Shown piece after piece: positions 26,971-35,389 of a DNA stretch of 64,000 nt. The stretch spans positions 62,001 to 126,000 of the forward strand of contig NZ_JANKBI010000002.1 in assembly GCF_024622195.1 (NCBI RefSeq). The letters run 5' to 3'. The notes beneath the pieces were generated by a model. The model had not been told where the DNA came from and made no database searches. It saw only the letters and a program-made list of their open reading frames with translations. The first letter of the stretch is position 1. Each line of letters begins with the position of its first letter. Source of the DNA: Murimonas intestini. Its GTDB lineage: Bacteria; Bacillota; Clostridia; Lachnospirales; Lachnospiraceae. The translations under genes and the position numbers were made by a program.

Positions 26971-27017
26971 TCTGTTCATCAGTTCTTAAGATTTTTATAA
27001 AAAATTCATAATAATGG

Positions 27018-27050
27018 AAGGGTGGACGCATGGACGTCCACCCTTCTTTG
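27018..27050 (+). terminator. groEL terminator
   Basis: An 11-bp perfect stem, AAGGGTGGACG / CGTCCACCCTT, followed by CTTTG; T-run is short, but position after groEL supports termination. Confidence 0.8.
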
Positions 27051-27132
27051 TGTTAAACTAAGAATTGACCCAAAAAGGGAGGATGGCCTTAAGGGGGCCG
27101 GCAGTAAAAACAGACGATAGGAGAAAGCGCAG

Positions 27133-27885
27133 ATGAGCAACACAGATGATTTGAGCTTAAAAGGGAGATTTCATGAAGAGATAAGAAAGCTGAAGGTATT
27201 GAAGGGAAAAGCAAGACTGCAGTACATCTGGGACTATTATAAGCCTCTGATGGCAATTATCCTGGGCATAGTCCTGGTGATCACAATTATTGCGCAGATG
27301 GTGCACAATTCCAAAATCGATACGGTTCTCAGCGTAGCAATATTAAATGGTGCGGGCTTTGATGAGGAATCACAGGAGCCTCTGATCAATGGATTTGCAG
27401 AATATGCAGGCATCACACTGGATGAGTGGACAGAAGTCTCAATCGATTCCAGCATGACAATGGACCCGGGACAGATGGACACATATACGATGAGCAGCAT
27501 GACAAAGATCATGGCCATGTCAGGTTCAGGAAGCCTGGATGTAATGCTTATGCCGGAGAGTGTATTTGAATATTATGCAAAGCGGGGAATGTTTGAGAAT
27601 CTCGAGGATGTTCTGCCGGCTGATCTGATGGAACAGAATAAGGATGGGCTGAGGATGGAAGCACAGTATACAGAAGAAGAACAGTCTGAGAATATGAATG
27701 AGATGCGTGACGGCCTTGAGTCAGAAAAGGAACCGGCCGGCGAGAAGCTGCCATACGGTGTGGAGGTTGAAAGAAGCGGTGCACTGGTGGACCTCTGTCC
27801 GTATGAACCTGTGATAGCGGCAGTGTCAGTCAGCGCGGCAAATAGAGAAAATGCAGTAAAATTTGTGCAGTATTTACTTCACTAA
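27133..27885 (+). CDS. Single-pass membrane protein of unknown function
   Basis: A 250-residue protein I cannot assign. A charged cytoplasmic stretch of about 35 residues precedes one membrane helix (LMAIILGIVLVITIIAQMV), then an acidic extracellular domain. That domain has short segments like a periplasmic binding protein (LDVMLMPESVFEYYAKRGMFENLEDVLP), so it may be a membrane-tethered remnant of such a fold. The ATG at 27133 follows a GATAGGAGAAAG site. Similar proteins are common and unnamed in Lachnospiraceae. It may be cotranscribed with the next gene, 60 bases downstream. Confidence 0.6.
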   Translation: MSNTDDLSLKGRFHEEIRKLKVLKGKARLQYIWDYYKPLMAIILGIVLVITIIAQMVHNSKIDTVLSVAILNGAGFDEESQEPLINGFAEYAGITLDEWTEVSIDSSMTMDPGQMDTYTMSSMTKIMAMSGSGSLDVMLMPESVFEYYAKRGMFENLEDVLPADLMEQNKDGLRMEAQYTEEEQSENMNEMRDGLESEKEPAGEKLPYGVEVERSGALVDLCPYEPVIAAVSVSAANRENAVKFVQYLLH

Positions 27886-27945
27886 TGAGAAATTTTCAGG
27901 TATAATAAGAAATAAAATGTATAAAGAAACAGCAGGAGGAAAAAA

Positions 27946-28449
27946 ATGAGCGATTTATACACAGAATTGCTGGTACAGAGAAAAACACCGGCAAGCGCGA
28001 AAATTTTAAAGGTTCTGATGATTGTGGCTACGGTATTTGCCGGGCTTCTGGGATTCACATTCATGCCTCTGGCCCTCGTGGTCTTTGTGGGAATGATCAT
28101 CCTGTGCTATTTTAAGCTTTCCAGCTTTGATCTGGAGTTTGAATATCTCTATGTGAACGGCGAGCTGGATGTGGACAAGATCATGTCAAAGACAAAAAGA
28201 AAAAGAGTTGCAAGTATTGAGATGGAAAAGGTAGAGCTGGTGGCCCCTTTAAAATCCCACGAGCTGGACTATTACAGGAATAACAAGGGAATTAAGATCG
28301 TGGATTATTCATCAGGCGAGGAAGACCATGATATCTATGCCATTATCCTGAACGGGGAGAAGGGCATGCAGATGATCTACTTTGAGCCGAATAATATTAT
28401 TTTAAATGATATGAGGCGTATCGCCCCGAGAAAGGTTAAAACAATGTAA
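27946..28449 (+). CDS. DUF6106-like membrane protein
   Basis: A 167-residue protein with two adjacent membrane helices (residues about 20-60: MIVATVFAGLLGFTF and LVVFVGMIILCYF) followed by a cytoplasmic beta-rich domain (FEYLYVNGELDVDKIMSKTKRKRV, KIVDYSSGEEDHDIYAIIL, MQMIYFEPNNIILNDMRRIAPRKV). This pattern of two helices and a PH-like domain matches proteins labelled DUF6106; the function is unknown. ATG 27946 follows CAGGAGGAAAAA. A small palindrome at 28457 follows. Confidence 0.65.
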   Translation: MSDLYTELLVQRKTPASAKILKVLMIVATVFAGLLGFTFMPLALVVFVGMIILCYFKLSSFDLEFEYLYVNGELDVDKIMSKTKRKRVASIEMEKVELVAPLKSHELDYYRNNKGIKIVDYSSGEEDHDIYAIILNGEKGMQMIYFEPNNIILNDMRRIAPRKVKTM

Positions 28450-28456
28450 AATTTTA

Positions 28457-28483
28457 GTTGCTGTTCACAGGGTGAACTGTAAC
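28457..28483. repeat. 27-bp palindrome of the 52-kb/42-kb repeat family
   Basis: Arms GTTGCTGTTCAC and GTGAACTGTAAC around AGG. The left arm is identical to the left end of the element at 42149. It lies just after the DUF6106-like gene and ahead of the guaB promoter. AAATTTTA on the left and AAATTTTT shortly to the right (28491) could be an imperfect duplication, if the element extends to 28490. Confidence 0.7.
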
Positions 28484-28512
28484 CAGGAATAAATTTTTGT
28501 CGGAATTTCAGG

Positions 28513-28541
28513 TTGACAGCAGATTTTTTATCTGATAGACT
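28513..28541 (+). promoter_or_regulatory. Predicted guaB promoter
   Basis: TTGACA at 28513-28518, 17-base spacer, TAGACT at 28536-28541, 45 bases ahead of the guaB start. I see no purine riboswitch fold. Confidence 0.75.
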
Positions 28542-28585
28542 AGAGAAACTAAATTAAAATAGTATAGAAGAGAGGAAGAAAAATC

Positions 28586-30040
28586 ATGGGTAGTATTATT
28601 GGTGAAGGAATTACTTTTGATGACGTGCTGTTAGTTCCGGCATATTCTGAAGTCATTCCCAATCAGGTGGATCTGACAACACATCTGACCAAGAAGATTA
28701 AACTGAACATTCCGATGATGAGTGCCGGGATGGATACTGTAACGGAGCATCGCATGGCGATCGCGATGGCGAGACAGGGCGGTATCGGTATCATCCACAA
28801 AAATATGTCAATCGAGGCGCAGGCAGACGAAGTAGATAAAGTTAAGCGTTCAGAAAACGGTGTTATTACAGACCCATTTTATTTATCCCCGGAACATACT
28901 CTGGCAGATGCCAATGACCTGATGGCGAAGTTCCGCATCTCAGGCGTACCGATCACAGAGAATGGAAAGCTTGTAGGAATCATCACAAACCGTGATCTCA
29001 AGTTTGAAGAAGATTTTTCTAAAAAGATCAAGGAATCTATGACTTCAGAAGGCCTGATCACTGCTAAAGTGGGAATCACCCTGGAAGAGGCCAAAAAGAT
29101 TCTGGCTAAGGCGAGAAAAGAAAAACTGCCTATCGTGGATGAGGACTTTAATTTGAAGGGACTTATCACCATTAAGGATATCGAGAAGCAGATCAAGTAT
29201 CCTCTCTCTGCAAAGGACGAGCAGGGACGTCTTCTCTGCGGAGCAGCAGTAGGGATCACTGCAAACGTTCTGAACCGCGTATCAGCGCTTGTGGAGGCAC
29301 ATGTGGATGTGGTAGTGCTTGACAGCGCTCACGGCCATTCCAAGAATGTCATCAATTGTGTGAAGATGATCAAAGAAAAATATCCTGAGCTTCAGGTTGT
29401 TGCAGGAAATATAGCTACAGGCGAGGCAGCCAGAGATCTTATTGAAGCTGGTGTGGACGCCATCAAAGTAGGTATCGGACCAGGCTCTATCTGTACCACT
29501 CGTGTCGTGGCTGGTATCGGTGTTCCTCAGATAACAGCAGTCATGAGCTGCTATGAGGTGGCAAAGGAATATGGCATCCCTGTTATTGCAGATGGAGGCA
29601 TCAAGTATTCAGGTGATATGACTAAAGCCATCGCAGCAGGAGCTAATGTATGTATGATGGGAAGCATCTTCGCAGGCTGTGATGAGAGCCCGGGAACATT
29701 TGAACTCTATCAGGGAAGAAAATATAAGGTCTACCGCGGAATGGGATCTATTGCAGCTATGGAGAACGGCAGTAAAGACCGTTATTTCCAGGCAGATGCC
29801 AAGAAGCTTGTACCTGAAGGCGTGGAAGGTCGTGTTGCATACAAAGGCAGCGTAGAAGACACTGTATTCCAGCTCATGGGCGGTTTAAGGGCAGGAATGG
29901 GCTACTGCGGGACATCTACAGTGGAGGCGCTGAAGGAAAACGGAAGATTTGTAAAAATCACTGCTGCTTCCTTAAAAGAGTCGCATCCTCATGATATTCA
30001 TATTACAAAAGAAGCACCAAACTACAGTGTAGACGAATAA
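28586..30040 (+). CDS. guaB: Inosine-5'-monophosphate dehydrogenase
   Basis: Oxidises IMP to XMP, the committed step of GTP synthesis, which also supplies the CodY signal. Seen: EGITFDDVLLVPAYSEVIP at the N-terminus, two CBS domains inserted at about 95-205, the catalytic loop GPGSICTTR with active-site cysteine, ADGGIKYSGD, and the flap region with GMGSIAAM. 484 residues is standard. ATG 28586 follows GAGAGGAAG. The gene has a consensus promoter and its own terminator. Confidence 0.98.
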   Translation: MGSIIGEGITFDDVLLVPAYSEVIPNQVDLTTHLTKKIKLNIPMMSAGMDTVTEHRMAIAMARQGGIGIIHKNMSIEAQADEVDKVKRSENGVITDPFYLSPEHTLADANDLMAKFRISGVPITENGKLVGIITNRDLKFEEDFSKKIKESMTSEGLITAKVGITLEEAKKILAKARKEKLPIVDEDFNLKGLITIKDIEKQIKYPLSAKDEQGRLLCGAAVGITANVLNRVSALVEAHVDVVVLDSAHGHSKNVINCVKMIKEKYPELQVVAGNIATGEAARDLIEAGVDAIKVGIGPGSICTTRVVAGIGVPQITAVMSCYEVAKEYGIPVIADGGIKYSGDMTKAIAAGANVCMMGSIFAGCDESPGTFELYQGRKYKVYRGMGSIAAMENGSKDRYFQADAKKLVPEGVEGRVAYKGSVEDTVFQLMGGLRAGMGYCGTSTVEALKENGRFVKITAASLKESHPHDIHITKEAPNYSVDE

Positions 30041-30055
30041 AGAAGACACTTAATG

Positions 30056-30110
30056 CCCCGGCAGGGAGCTTTCAGCGTATGGACGGTGGAAGCCCTGCAG
30101 GGGTGTTTTT
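30056..30110 (+). terminator. guaB terminator
   Basis: CCCCGGCAGGG pairs with CCCTGCAGGGG (10 of 11), followed by TGTTTTT. It lies inside the longest open frame of the next gene, which argues that that gene starts downstream at 30158. Confidence 0.75.
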
Positions 30111-30157
30111 CTACAGATCCCGATAGATGGATTACGGGGAGAGAGGTTCTGATAAGT

Positions 30158-30895
30158 ATGGAAAACCAGGAAAAAAAGGAAAACAGCAGCAGTGTGCGGC
30201 AGAGTGAGAGAGAGCAGAGCAGGAGAGCTGAAATGTCCAGAAGGAGGCGCAAGAGGCAGCTGATGCGCAGAGTCACATTTGTTGTCTCAGGAATTCTGTT
30301 TGTGGCAGCGGTAGGGTCTATTATCTGGAATGTGGCAGTAAAAAAAGATACTCCGGCTTTTGTGAACCAGGGTGAGGAGAATATAACTGTTCCCAGGCCC
30401 GATATCGATGTTCAGCTGCTCACTGTAAATCCCAATTCCAGGCCTGGTATAGCTACAGACAGGATCAGGGGCATCGTAGTGCACTATACGGCTAATCCCG
30501 GCAGTACAGCGCAGCAGAACAGGGATTATTTTGAAAGCCTGAAGGATTCTCAGGAGACCTCTGTGAGCAGTAATTTTGTGATCGGCCTGGAGGGGGAAAT
30601 CATACAGTGTGTACCCACAGCAGAGATGGCGTATGCGTCCAACAACAGGAACAGCGACACAGTTTCTATTGAATGCTGCCATCCGGATGAATCAGGCAAA
30701 TTCACTGATGCTACATATAAATCGTTAGTCCAGCTGGTGGCCTGGCTCAGCCAGAAATTCGGCCTGGATACAGATGACATCATCAGGCATTATGATGTGA
30801 CAGGCAAAGACTGCCCGAAATACTTTGTTGAAAATGTGGAAGCCTGGGAACAATTTAAAAAGGATGTTGCAGATTACATAGCAAAATACGACTAA
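30158..30895 (+). CDS. Membrane-anchored N-acetylmuramoyl-L-alanine amidase (Amidase_2)
   Basis: Zinc amidase that cleaves the peptide from MurNAc in peptidoglycan. A basic cytoplasmic head (RRRRKRQLMRR), one membrane helix (VTFVVSGILFVAAVGSIIW), a linker, then the Amidase_2 (PGRP-like) domain with zinc ligands in IVVHYTANPG and RHYDVTGKDCPKYF. Of 245 residues, about 165 are catalytic. The longer frame from 30053 would contain the guaB terminator, so ATG 30158 is chosen; its ribosome site is weak. Substrate in growth or spore germination is not known. Confidence 0.85.
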   Translation: MENQEKKENSSSVRQSEREQSRRAEMSRRRRKRQLMRRVTFVVSGILFVAAVGSIIWNVAVKKDTPAFVNQGEENITVPRPDIDVQLLTVNPNSRPGIATDRIRGIVVHYTANPGSTAQQNRDYFESLKDSQETSVSSNFVIGLEGEIIQCVPTAEMAYASNNRNSDTVSIECCHPDESGKFTDATYKSLVQLVAWLSQKFGLDTDDIIRHYDVTGKDCPKYFVENVEAWEQFKKDVADYIAKYD

Positions 30896-30931
30896 CTTAT
30901 TATAACATAGACGGCATAAAGGAGTATATGT

Positions 30932-32434
30932 ATGAGAGAGGAACTGGAAAACATAAGTAAAGGCTTCGAGGTGAGAAAAAATCTGATAGCGCTGCGCTCG
31001 GAGATAAAAGATCCGGCACAGAAGAGGGCTCTGGCGTATAAGCTGGGGGGAGACTTCGGAGTATTTACAAGGCTTCTGGAGGATGCTGATCCCAAGGCCA
31101 GAAAGAATGCGGCGCTTATTCTTGGGGAGATGGAGTGCGATGACCTCCTTCCGCTTCTGTATAAAGCATATGAGAGTGAGACTCAGCTCTTTGTCAGGGC
31201 GGAATATCTGAAGGCCATGGCACACTGTGACTATACCGGTTATGTGTCAAGGCTTAAGGGATGCCTCAAAAGGAATCAGGAAACCCGGTGGGAGGAAAGT
31301 GATATTAAGCATGTCAGGGAAGAAAATGCAGTGCTCAGGAGCATGATCCTTTCCGTTGAAAAGCCTGAGAAACACAGGTTTACAGGGTATGATAACCATT
31401 TTGACGTGATCCTTATGACGAACAGGAATTTTGGGGCTTTGACTCTGGCTCAGGCAGAAGAGGATGAGAGCTGCGGCAAGTCGGGCGTACATGGCGGGAC
31501 TGTGCGCCTGGAGACAGATAATATCCGGAAACTGTTTAATATCAGGACATATACAGAGATGCTTTTTCCAATAAAAGGCGCATCCAGAATAATGGAGAAG
31601 GAGCCTGAGGCGGCAGCCAGGATCCTGGCCAGGTCAGGCCTGCTGTCATTTCTGGAGGAGAACCACAAAGGGGACGGGCCTTTTTATTTCCGTGTGGAAC
31701 TAAAGGGGAAAATGCCTCTGGAGAAGAAAGGGAATTTTATACGCAAATTTGCTGCGGCTCTGGAGAATTACACAGATGGCAGCCTCTGCAATTATGCGTC
31801 TGACTATGAGATAGAGATCCGGCTTGTGGAGAAGCAGGCGGGAGGCTTTATTCCGCTTCTGAAGCTCTATACATATCAGGACAGAAGGTTCGAATACCGT
31901 CAGAACGCTCTGGCAGCCTCTATATCGCCTGTAAATGCAGCTGTCATGATGCAGCTGGCCAAACCTTACATGAAGGAAGATGCGCAGGTTCTGGACCCGT
32001 TCTGCGGTGTCGGGACAATGCTCATTGAGAGGAATATTGTTAAAAAGGCGAATCCTCTCTACGGGGTGGACATTTATCCTGAGGCGGTGGATAAGGGCAG
32101 GGAGAATGCCGGGAGGGCGGAGACTGTCATTAACTTCATAAACAGGGATATTCTGAGCTTTAAGCACGAATATTTATTTGATGAGATTGTTTCTGACCTG
32201 CCGGCTGTTACAAGGACAAAGGACAAAGGGCAGATCCTGGAGCTGTACAGTGCATTTCTGGACAAGGCAAAAGAACTTTTAAAGGAAGGCGCATACCTCT
32301 TTCTGTACACACCGGAATCAGATGTGCTGGAGCGTTGCCTGAAGGAAAGAAGAGAATATGAAATCCAGGAGTCATGGATATTTAATGAGAGAGAAGGCAG
32401 TATCTTCTATATAATAAGATACCATGAGGAGTAA
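30932..32434 (+). CDS. HEAT-repeat/THUMP-like/RNA methyltransferase fusion
   Basis: A 500-residue protein. The N-terminal 110 residues look like HEAT repeats (RLLEDADPKARKNAALILGEM, FVRAEYLKAMAHCD); the middle (about 150-300) resembles the THUMP-type region of 23S rRNA and tRNA guanine methyltransferases; the C-terminus is a Rossmann methyltransferase with motif I VLDPFCGVGTMLIE and YGVDIYPEAVD. The motif IV position, usually D/N-P-P-Y/F, reads SDLPAV. Base-methylating activity on RNA is likely from family, but the target is unknown. ATG 30932 follows AAGGAG. DUF554 follows 3 bases later. Confidence 0.75.
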   Translation: MREELENISKGFEVRKNLIALRSEIKDPAQKRALAYKLGGDFGVFTRLLEDADPKARKNAALILGEMECDDLLPLLYKAYESETQLFVRAEYLKAMAHCDYTGYVSRLKGCLKRNQETRWEESDIKHVREENAVLRSMILSVEKPEKHRFTGYDNHFDVILMTNRNFGALTLAQAEEDESCGKSGVHGGTVRLETDNIRKLFNIRTYTEMLFPIKGASRIMEKEPEAAARILARSGLLSFLEENHKGDGPFYFRVELKGKMPLEKKGNFIRKFAAALENYTDGSLCNYASDYEIEIRLVEKQAGGFIPLLKLYTYQDRRFEYRQNALAASISPVNAAVMMQLAKPYMKEDAQVLDPFCGVGTMLIERNIVKKANPLYGVDIYPEAVDKGRENAGRAETVINFINRDILSFKHEYLFDEIVSDLPAVTRTKDKGQILELYSAFLDKAKELLKEGAYLFLYTPESDVLERCLKERREYEIQESWIFNEREGSIFYIIRYHEE

Positions 32435-32437
32435 GAA

Positions 32438-33106
32438 ATGATAGGTACAATAGTAAATACGGGCGCCATCCTGGCGGGAAGCGCCATAGGCAGCGCAGTC
32501 AGGAAAGGGATCAATGAAAAATACCAGGGGGTGCTCTTTAATGCTATGGGACTTGCAGCCACAGCGCTGGGGATCAACACGCTGGTGGGAAATATGCCGG
32601 ACAGTAAATATCCTGTTCTGTTTATCATCAGCCTTGCAGTTGGAAGCCTCCTGGGAACATGGCTGGATCTGGACGGCAGGTTCAACAGCTTTACCGGCAG
32701 GTTTTCCAGGACAAACCTGGGACAGGGACTGTCTACAGGAATCATGCTGTTCTGCTTCGGCACGCTGTCAATACTTGGCCCCATTGAGAGCAGCCTTCAC
32801 GGGGACAATACCTTCCTGTTTACGAATGCCACGCTGGATTTTGTCACATCCATGACTCTGGCAAGTGCGTATGGGATAGGTATAGCCCTGTCAGGTGCAG
32901 TCCTGTTTTGCTGGCAGGGAGCCATCTTTCTGGGGGCAGGTTTCCTGTCAGGCTTTTTGACACCGGAACTCATGACTGAGATCTCCATTATAGGAGGTAT
33001 ATTGATTGCCAGCTCCGGGCTGTCCATACTGAAAATTAAGGACTGCAAAACTGTAAATATGCTGCCCTCCCTGTTGGTGCCTATAGTGTGGTTCCTTTTT
33101 TTATAA
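32438..33106 (+). CDS. DUF554 family membrane protein (YdfK-like)
   Basis: A 222-residue membrane protein with about six helices. DUF554 features are GTIVNTGAILAGSAIGSAVRKG at the start in family form (first 20 residues), LGTWLDLDGRF, and GPIESSLHGDNTFLFTNATLDFVTSMTLAS. Transport of an unknown small solute is suspected in the family but unproven. It is coupled to the methyltransferase gene (3-base gap) and its end overlaps by 6 bases the 3' end of the minus-strand ABC operon, so the two transcripts converge. Confidence 0.85.
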   Translation: MIGTIVNTGAILAGSAIGSAVRKGINEKYQGVLFNAMGLAATALGINTLVGNMPDSKYPVLFIISLAVGSLLGTWLDLDGRFNSFTGRFSRTNLGQGLSTGIMLFCFGTLSILGPIESSLHGDNTFLFTNATLDFVTSMTLASAYGIGIALSGAVLFCWQGAIFLGAGFLSGFLTPELMTEISIIGGILIASSGLSILKIKDCKTVNMLPSLLVPIVWFLFL

Positions 33107-34681
33107 TGTTTCCATCTTCGAGAATGAGAAGGATCCGCCTATTGCGAGAAGTACTGTTATGATGATCATGTATACAAGTATTCCGCAGAAGGCCAGTTCG
33201 TAACTCTCAGTGAGAGCCCATATGATGACAGCAATGATAATAGCCAGGGATATGACGATCATCTGTCCGAACATACGGAGAAATGATTTGCCTGTAGCTC
33301 CCAGCACATCACCAAGGAGAGCCTCGCTCAACACATTGAAATACAGCTTGTTGCCCAGCAGGCAGACGTACAGCAGCAGGTTCAGCAGGATGAGTACAGG
33401 CGACATCTTCACAGCAATGGCAAATGGCAGGATAAGCGCCAGCCCGTCTATGACAGCGCGTATGTGCTCCATCAGGGTGGCGTACCAAAGCTTTCTGAAT
33501 GGAGTGTCCGGTATCAGGTAGGTGTACGGGTTTTCCAGCTCTTTTGCCCATTTTGTCTTATAGGCAGAAAACAGAAAGGCTATATAGGCTGCAGCTCCCG
33601 GAAGCAGAAAATACTGTGCAGTCATATCCAGTCCCTCTTTTTTGCCTGTCACCACAGCATAGATCAAAAAGCCGCTGACAGCCAGATTTACAAGAGTCAT
33701 CCAGCTGAATATAAATGTCCTGTTTTTCTTATATTCCAGAAGCTGGCGGTAGAAGATGGCTTTGGCGCCTCCGCCCTTATACTCTACACTTGCCTGTTTG
33801 AAGGACTGCTTTTTGCCCAGGCGGCCTGATTCTCCCTGCATCTTTTTGTTGAGAAGCTCCTGATAATCATCAGCAAACTTCATAGCATCCTCATAATAGG
33901 CTCCTGTACATTTCATTCTTTTAGCCAGGACGAAAAGCAGGCAGGCGCTCACAAGATACAGGATGGTGCAGATGACATTGACAGTAGTCGGACCCAGGAT
34001 GAGCAGCCTGATAAAAGCTATGTTCCATCCTATGATGGGGATGCACTGTACAAAGGGGTGGTCCAGGAAAAGTCCCAGTACGGCGAAGGACGGCTCCACA
34101 AAAAAGAACAGATATGCTGCAAAAAGGAGGAGGGCCGCAATCAGAAGATAAAGGCCTCTGGCCACCCATTTCATGGTATTATCTGAAAACCGTTCGTTTC
34201 CATATAATAAAACGACAAGGCTGCTCTCCAGAATGTTTTGAACGACAAATGCAAGTACGAAGTAAAGAGCCATTTTCCACGGGGCGATCTCAAAAAATAC
34301 AATTCCGATTATTGCAAGTGCACTGTTCAGCACGAACCCCATCAGGTACTGCTTAAGCTGTGTATAGACAAGCACAGTCTTGGGATTTACTGGTGAGCTG
34401 AATACAAAGTGTACATCACTGGGCCGAAACAGCATGCCCTTGCGCTTTGCATAGGAGGCAAGCCCGGCCGGTGTGAAAAAACAGCATACAAAGGACAGTA
34501 TGAAGACAAGTCCCTTTGGGGTATCCATACCCCACTGTGTGAGCATGGGACCCAGCGCGGACGCCAGAAATCCAATATAGAAAATCCCGATAAGGAGATA
34601 CACATAGGTGACTGGCTTATGGAGGGCCCTTTTGATCCTGTTTTTCATAGAAGTCAGGTATAAATAACGTAGTCCGCCCAT
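33101..34681 (-). CDS. Putative ABC exporter permease (large, YtrA operon)
   Basis: A 526-residue membrane protein with about 12 helices, resembling proteins annotated as putative ABC exporters. The start is basic (MGGLRYLYLTSMKNRIKRA), helices occur in pairs, and a charged cytoplasmic segment lies near residues 255-320 (MKFADDYQELLNKKMQGESGRLGKKQ-type sequence in part). It directly follows its ATPase (stop-start adjacent), forming the last pair of the YtrA-led operon. The exported substrate is unknown. Confidence 0.75.
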   Translation of the reverse strand: MGGLRYLYLTSMKNRIKRALHKPVTYVYLLIGIFYIGFLASALGPMLTQWGMDTPKGLVFILSFVCCFFTPAGLASYAKRKGMLFRPSDVHFVFSSPVNPKTVLVYTQLKQYLMGFVLNSALAIIGIVFFEIAPWKMALYFVLAFVVQNILESSLVVLLYGNERFSDNTMKWVARGLYLLIAALLLFAAYLFFFVEPSFAVLGLFLDHPFVQCIPIIGWNIAFIRLLILGPTTVNVICTILYLVSACLLFVLAKRMKCTGAYYEDAMKFADDYQELLNKKMQGESGRLGKKQSFKQASVEYKGGGAKAIFYRQLLEYKKNRTFIFSWMTLVNLAVSGFLIYAVVTGKKEGLDMTAQYFLLPGAAAYIAFLFSAYKTKWAKELENPYTYLIPDTPFRKLWYATLMEHIRAVIDGLALILPFAIAVKMSPVLILLNLLLYVCLLGNKLYFNVLSEALLGDVLGATGKSFLRMFGQMIVISLAIIIAVIIWALTESYELAFCGILVYMIIITVLLAIGGSFSFSKMETL

Positions 34682-35380
34682 TTAATCGCCCTCTCTTTCT
34701 GTGATGCCGAAGAAGAGTTCTTCTATATCCCTGTCGGCAGCTTCCTCCTTTGTAAGAGAGGCTATGATCTTTCCCTTATCCATTACAAACATGACGTCCC
34801 ACAAATCTTTAACCATTTCCAGCATGTGGGTGCTGACAAGTACTGTTGTACCGGAATCGCGCAGTTCCAGTATTGTTTCCTTCAGTTCTTTGATAGCTTT
34901 GGGATCCAGTCCAACCATAGGCTCATCAAAAAGAATGACCTTTGGCTTGATGGCAAGGGCACAGCAGATACTCACCTTCTGCATCATTCCTTTAGAAAGC
35001 TCATTTCCCAGCTTATCCAGTTTATCGTCAAGCTCATAGCGTTCAAACAGGGCGGCTACCTCTTCATCTGTGATGGAGGCAGAATATGCCCTTCTTATAT
35101 ATTCAACATGTTCTCTGACTGTGAGTGCATCGAACATAGCTGGAATCTCAGGAACATAGCCAAAGATCTTCTTGGCCTCAAGGCTTTTAGCCTGCATTCC
35201 CTGGATTCCTATTCCGCCTTCATAGCGCAGCAGCCCAGCGATACTTTTGATGATGGTGGATTTGCCGGCGCCATTGGGACCAAGCAGTATTCCCACCTGT
35301 CCGTCAGGAACCACAAAGCTCACCTGGTCAACAGCCAGGGTTTTCTTATAACGTTTTGTCAGATTCTGTATTTCAAGCAT
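34682..35380 (-). CDS. ABC transporter ATP-binding protein (YtrA operon, third ATPase)
   Basis: A 232-residue ATPase: Walker A LGPNGAGKST, Q-loop GYVPEIPAMFDALTV, signature LSKGMMQKVSICCA, Walker B VILFDEPMVGLDP, and switch His in VSTHML. It is of the ABC-2/drug-exporter class and pairs with the adjacent 526-residue permease. It lies 10 bases after the NatB-like permease gene on the same strand. Confidence 0.93.
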   Translation of the reverse strand: MLEIQNLTKRYKKTLAVDQVSFVVPDGQVGILLGPNGAGKSTIIKSIAGLLRYEGGIGIQGMQAKSLEAKKIFGYVPEIPAMFDALTVREHVEYIRRAYSASITDEEVAALFERYELDDKLDKLGNELSKGMMQKVSICCALAIKPKVILFDEPMVGLDPKAIKELKETILELRDSGTTVLVSTHMLEMVKDLWDVMFVMDKGKIIASLTKEEAADRDIEELFFGITEREGD

Positions 35381-35389
35381 ATGCTTCTC

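Noticed and set aside
28450..28585. Purine riboswitch ahead of guaB
   Set aside because: A sigma-A promoter lies only 45 bases before the gene, leaving no room for an aptamer; the hairpin upstream belongs to the repeat family.
30053..30157. Longer amidase N-terminus from ATG 30053
   Set aside because: That stretch contains the guaB terminator hairpin with its T-run, and the encoded residues look like no signal or anchor; the membrane anchor follows ATG 30158.
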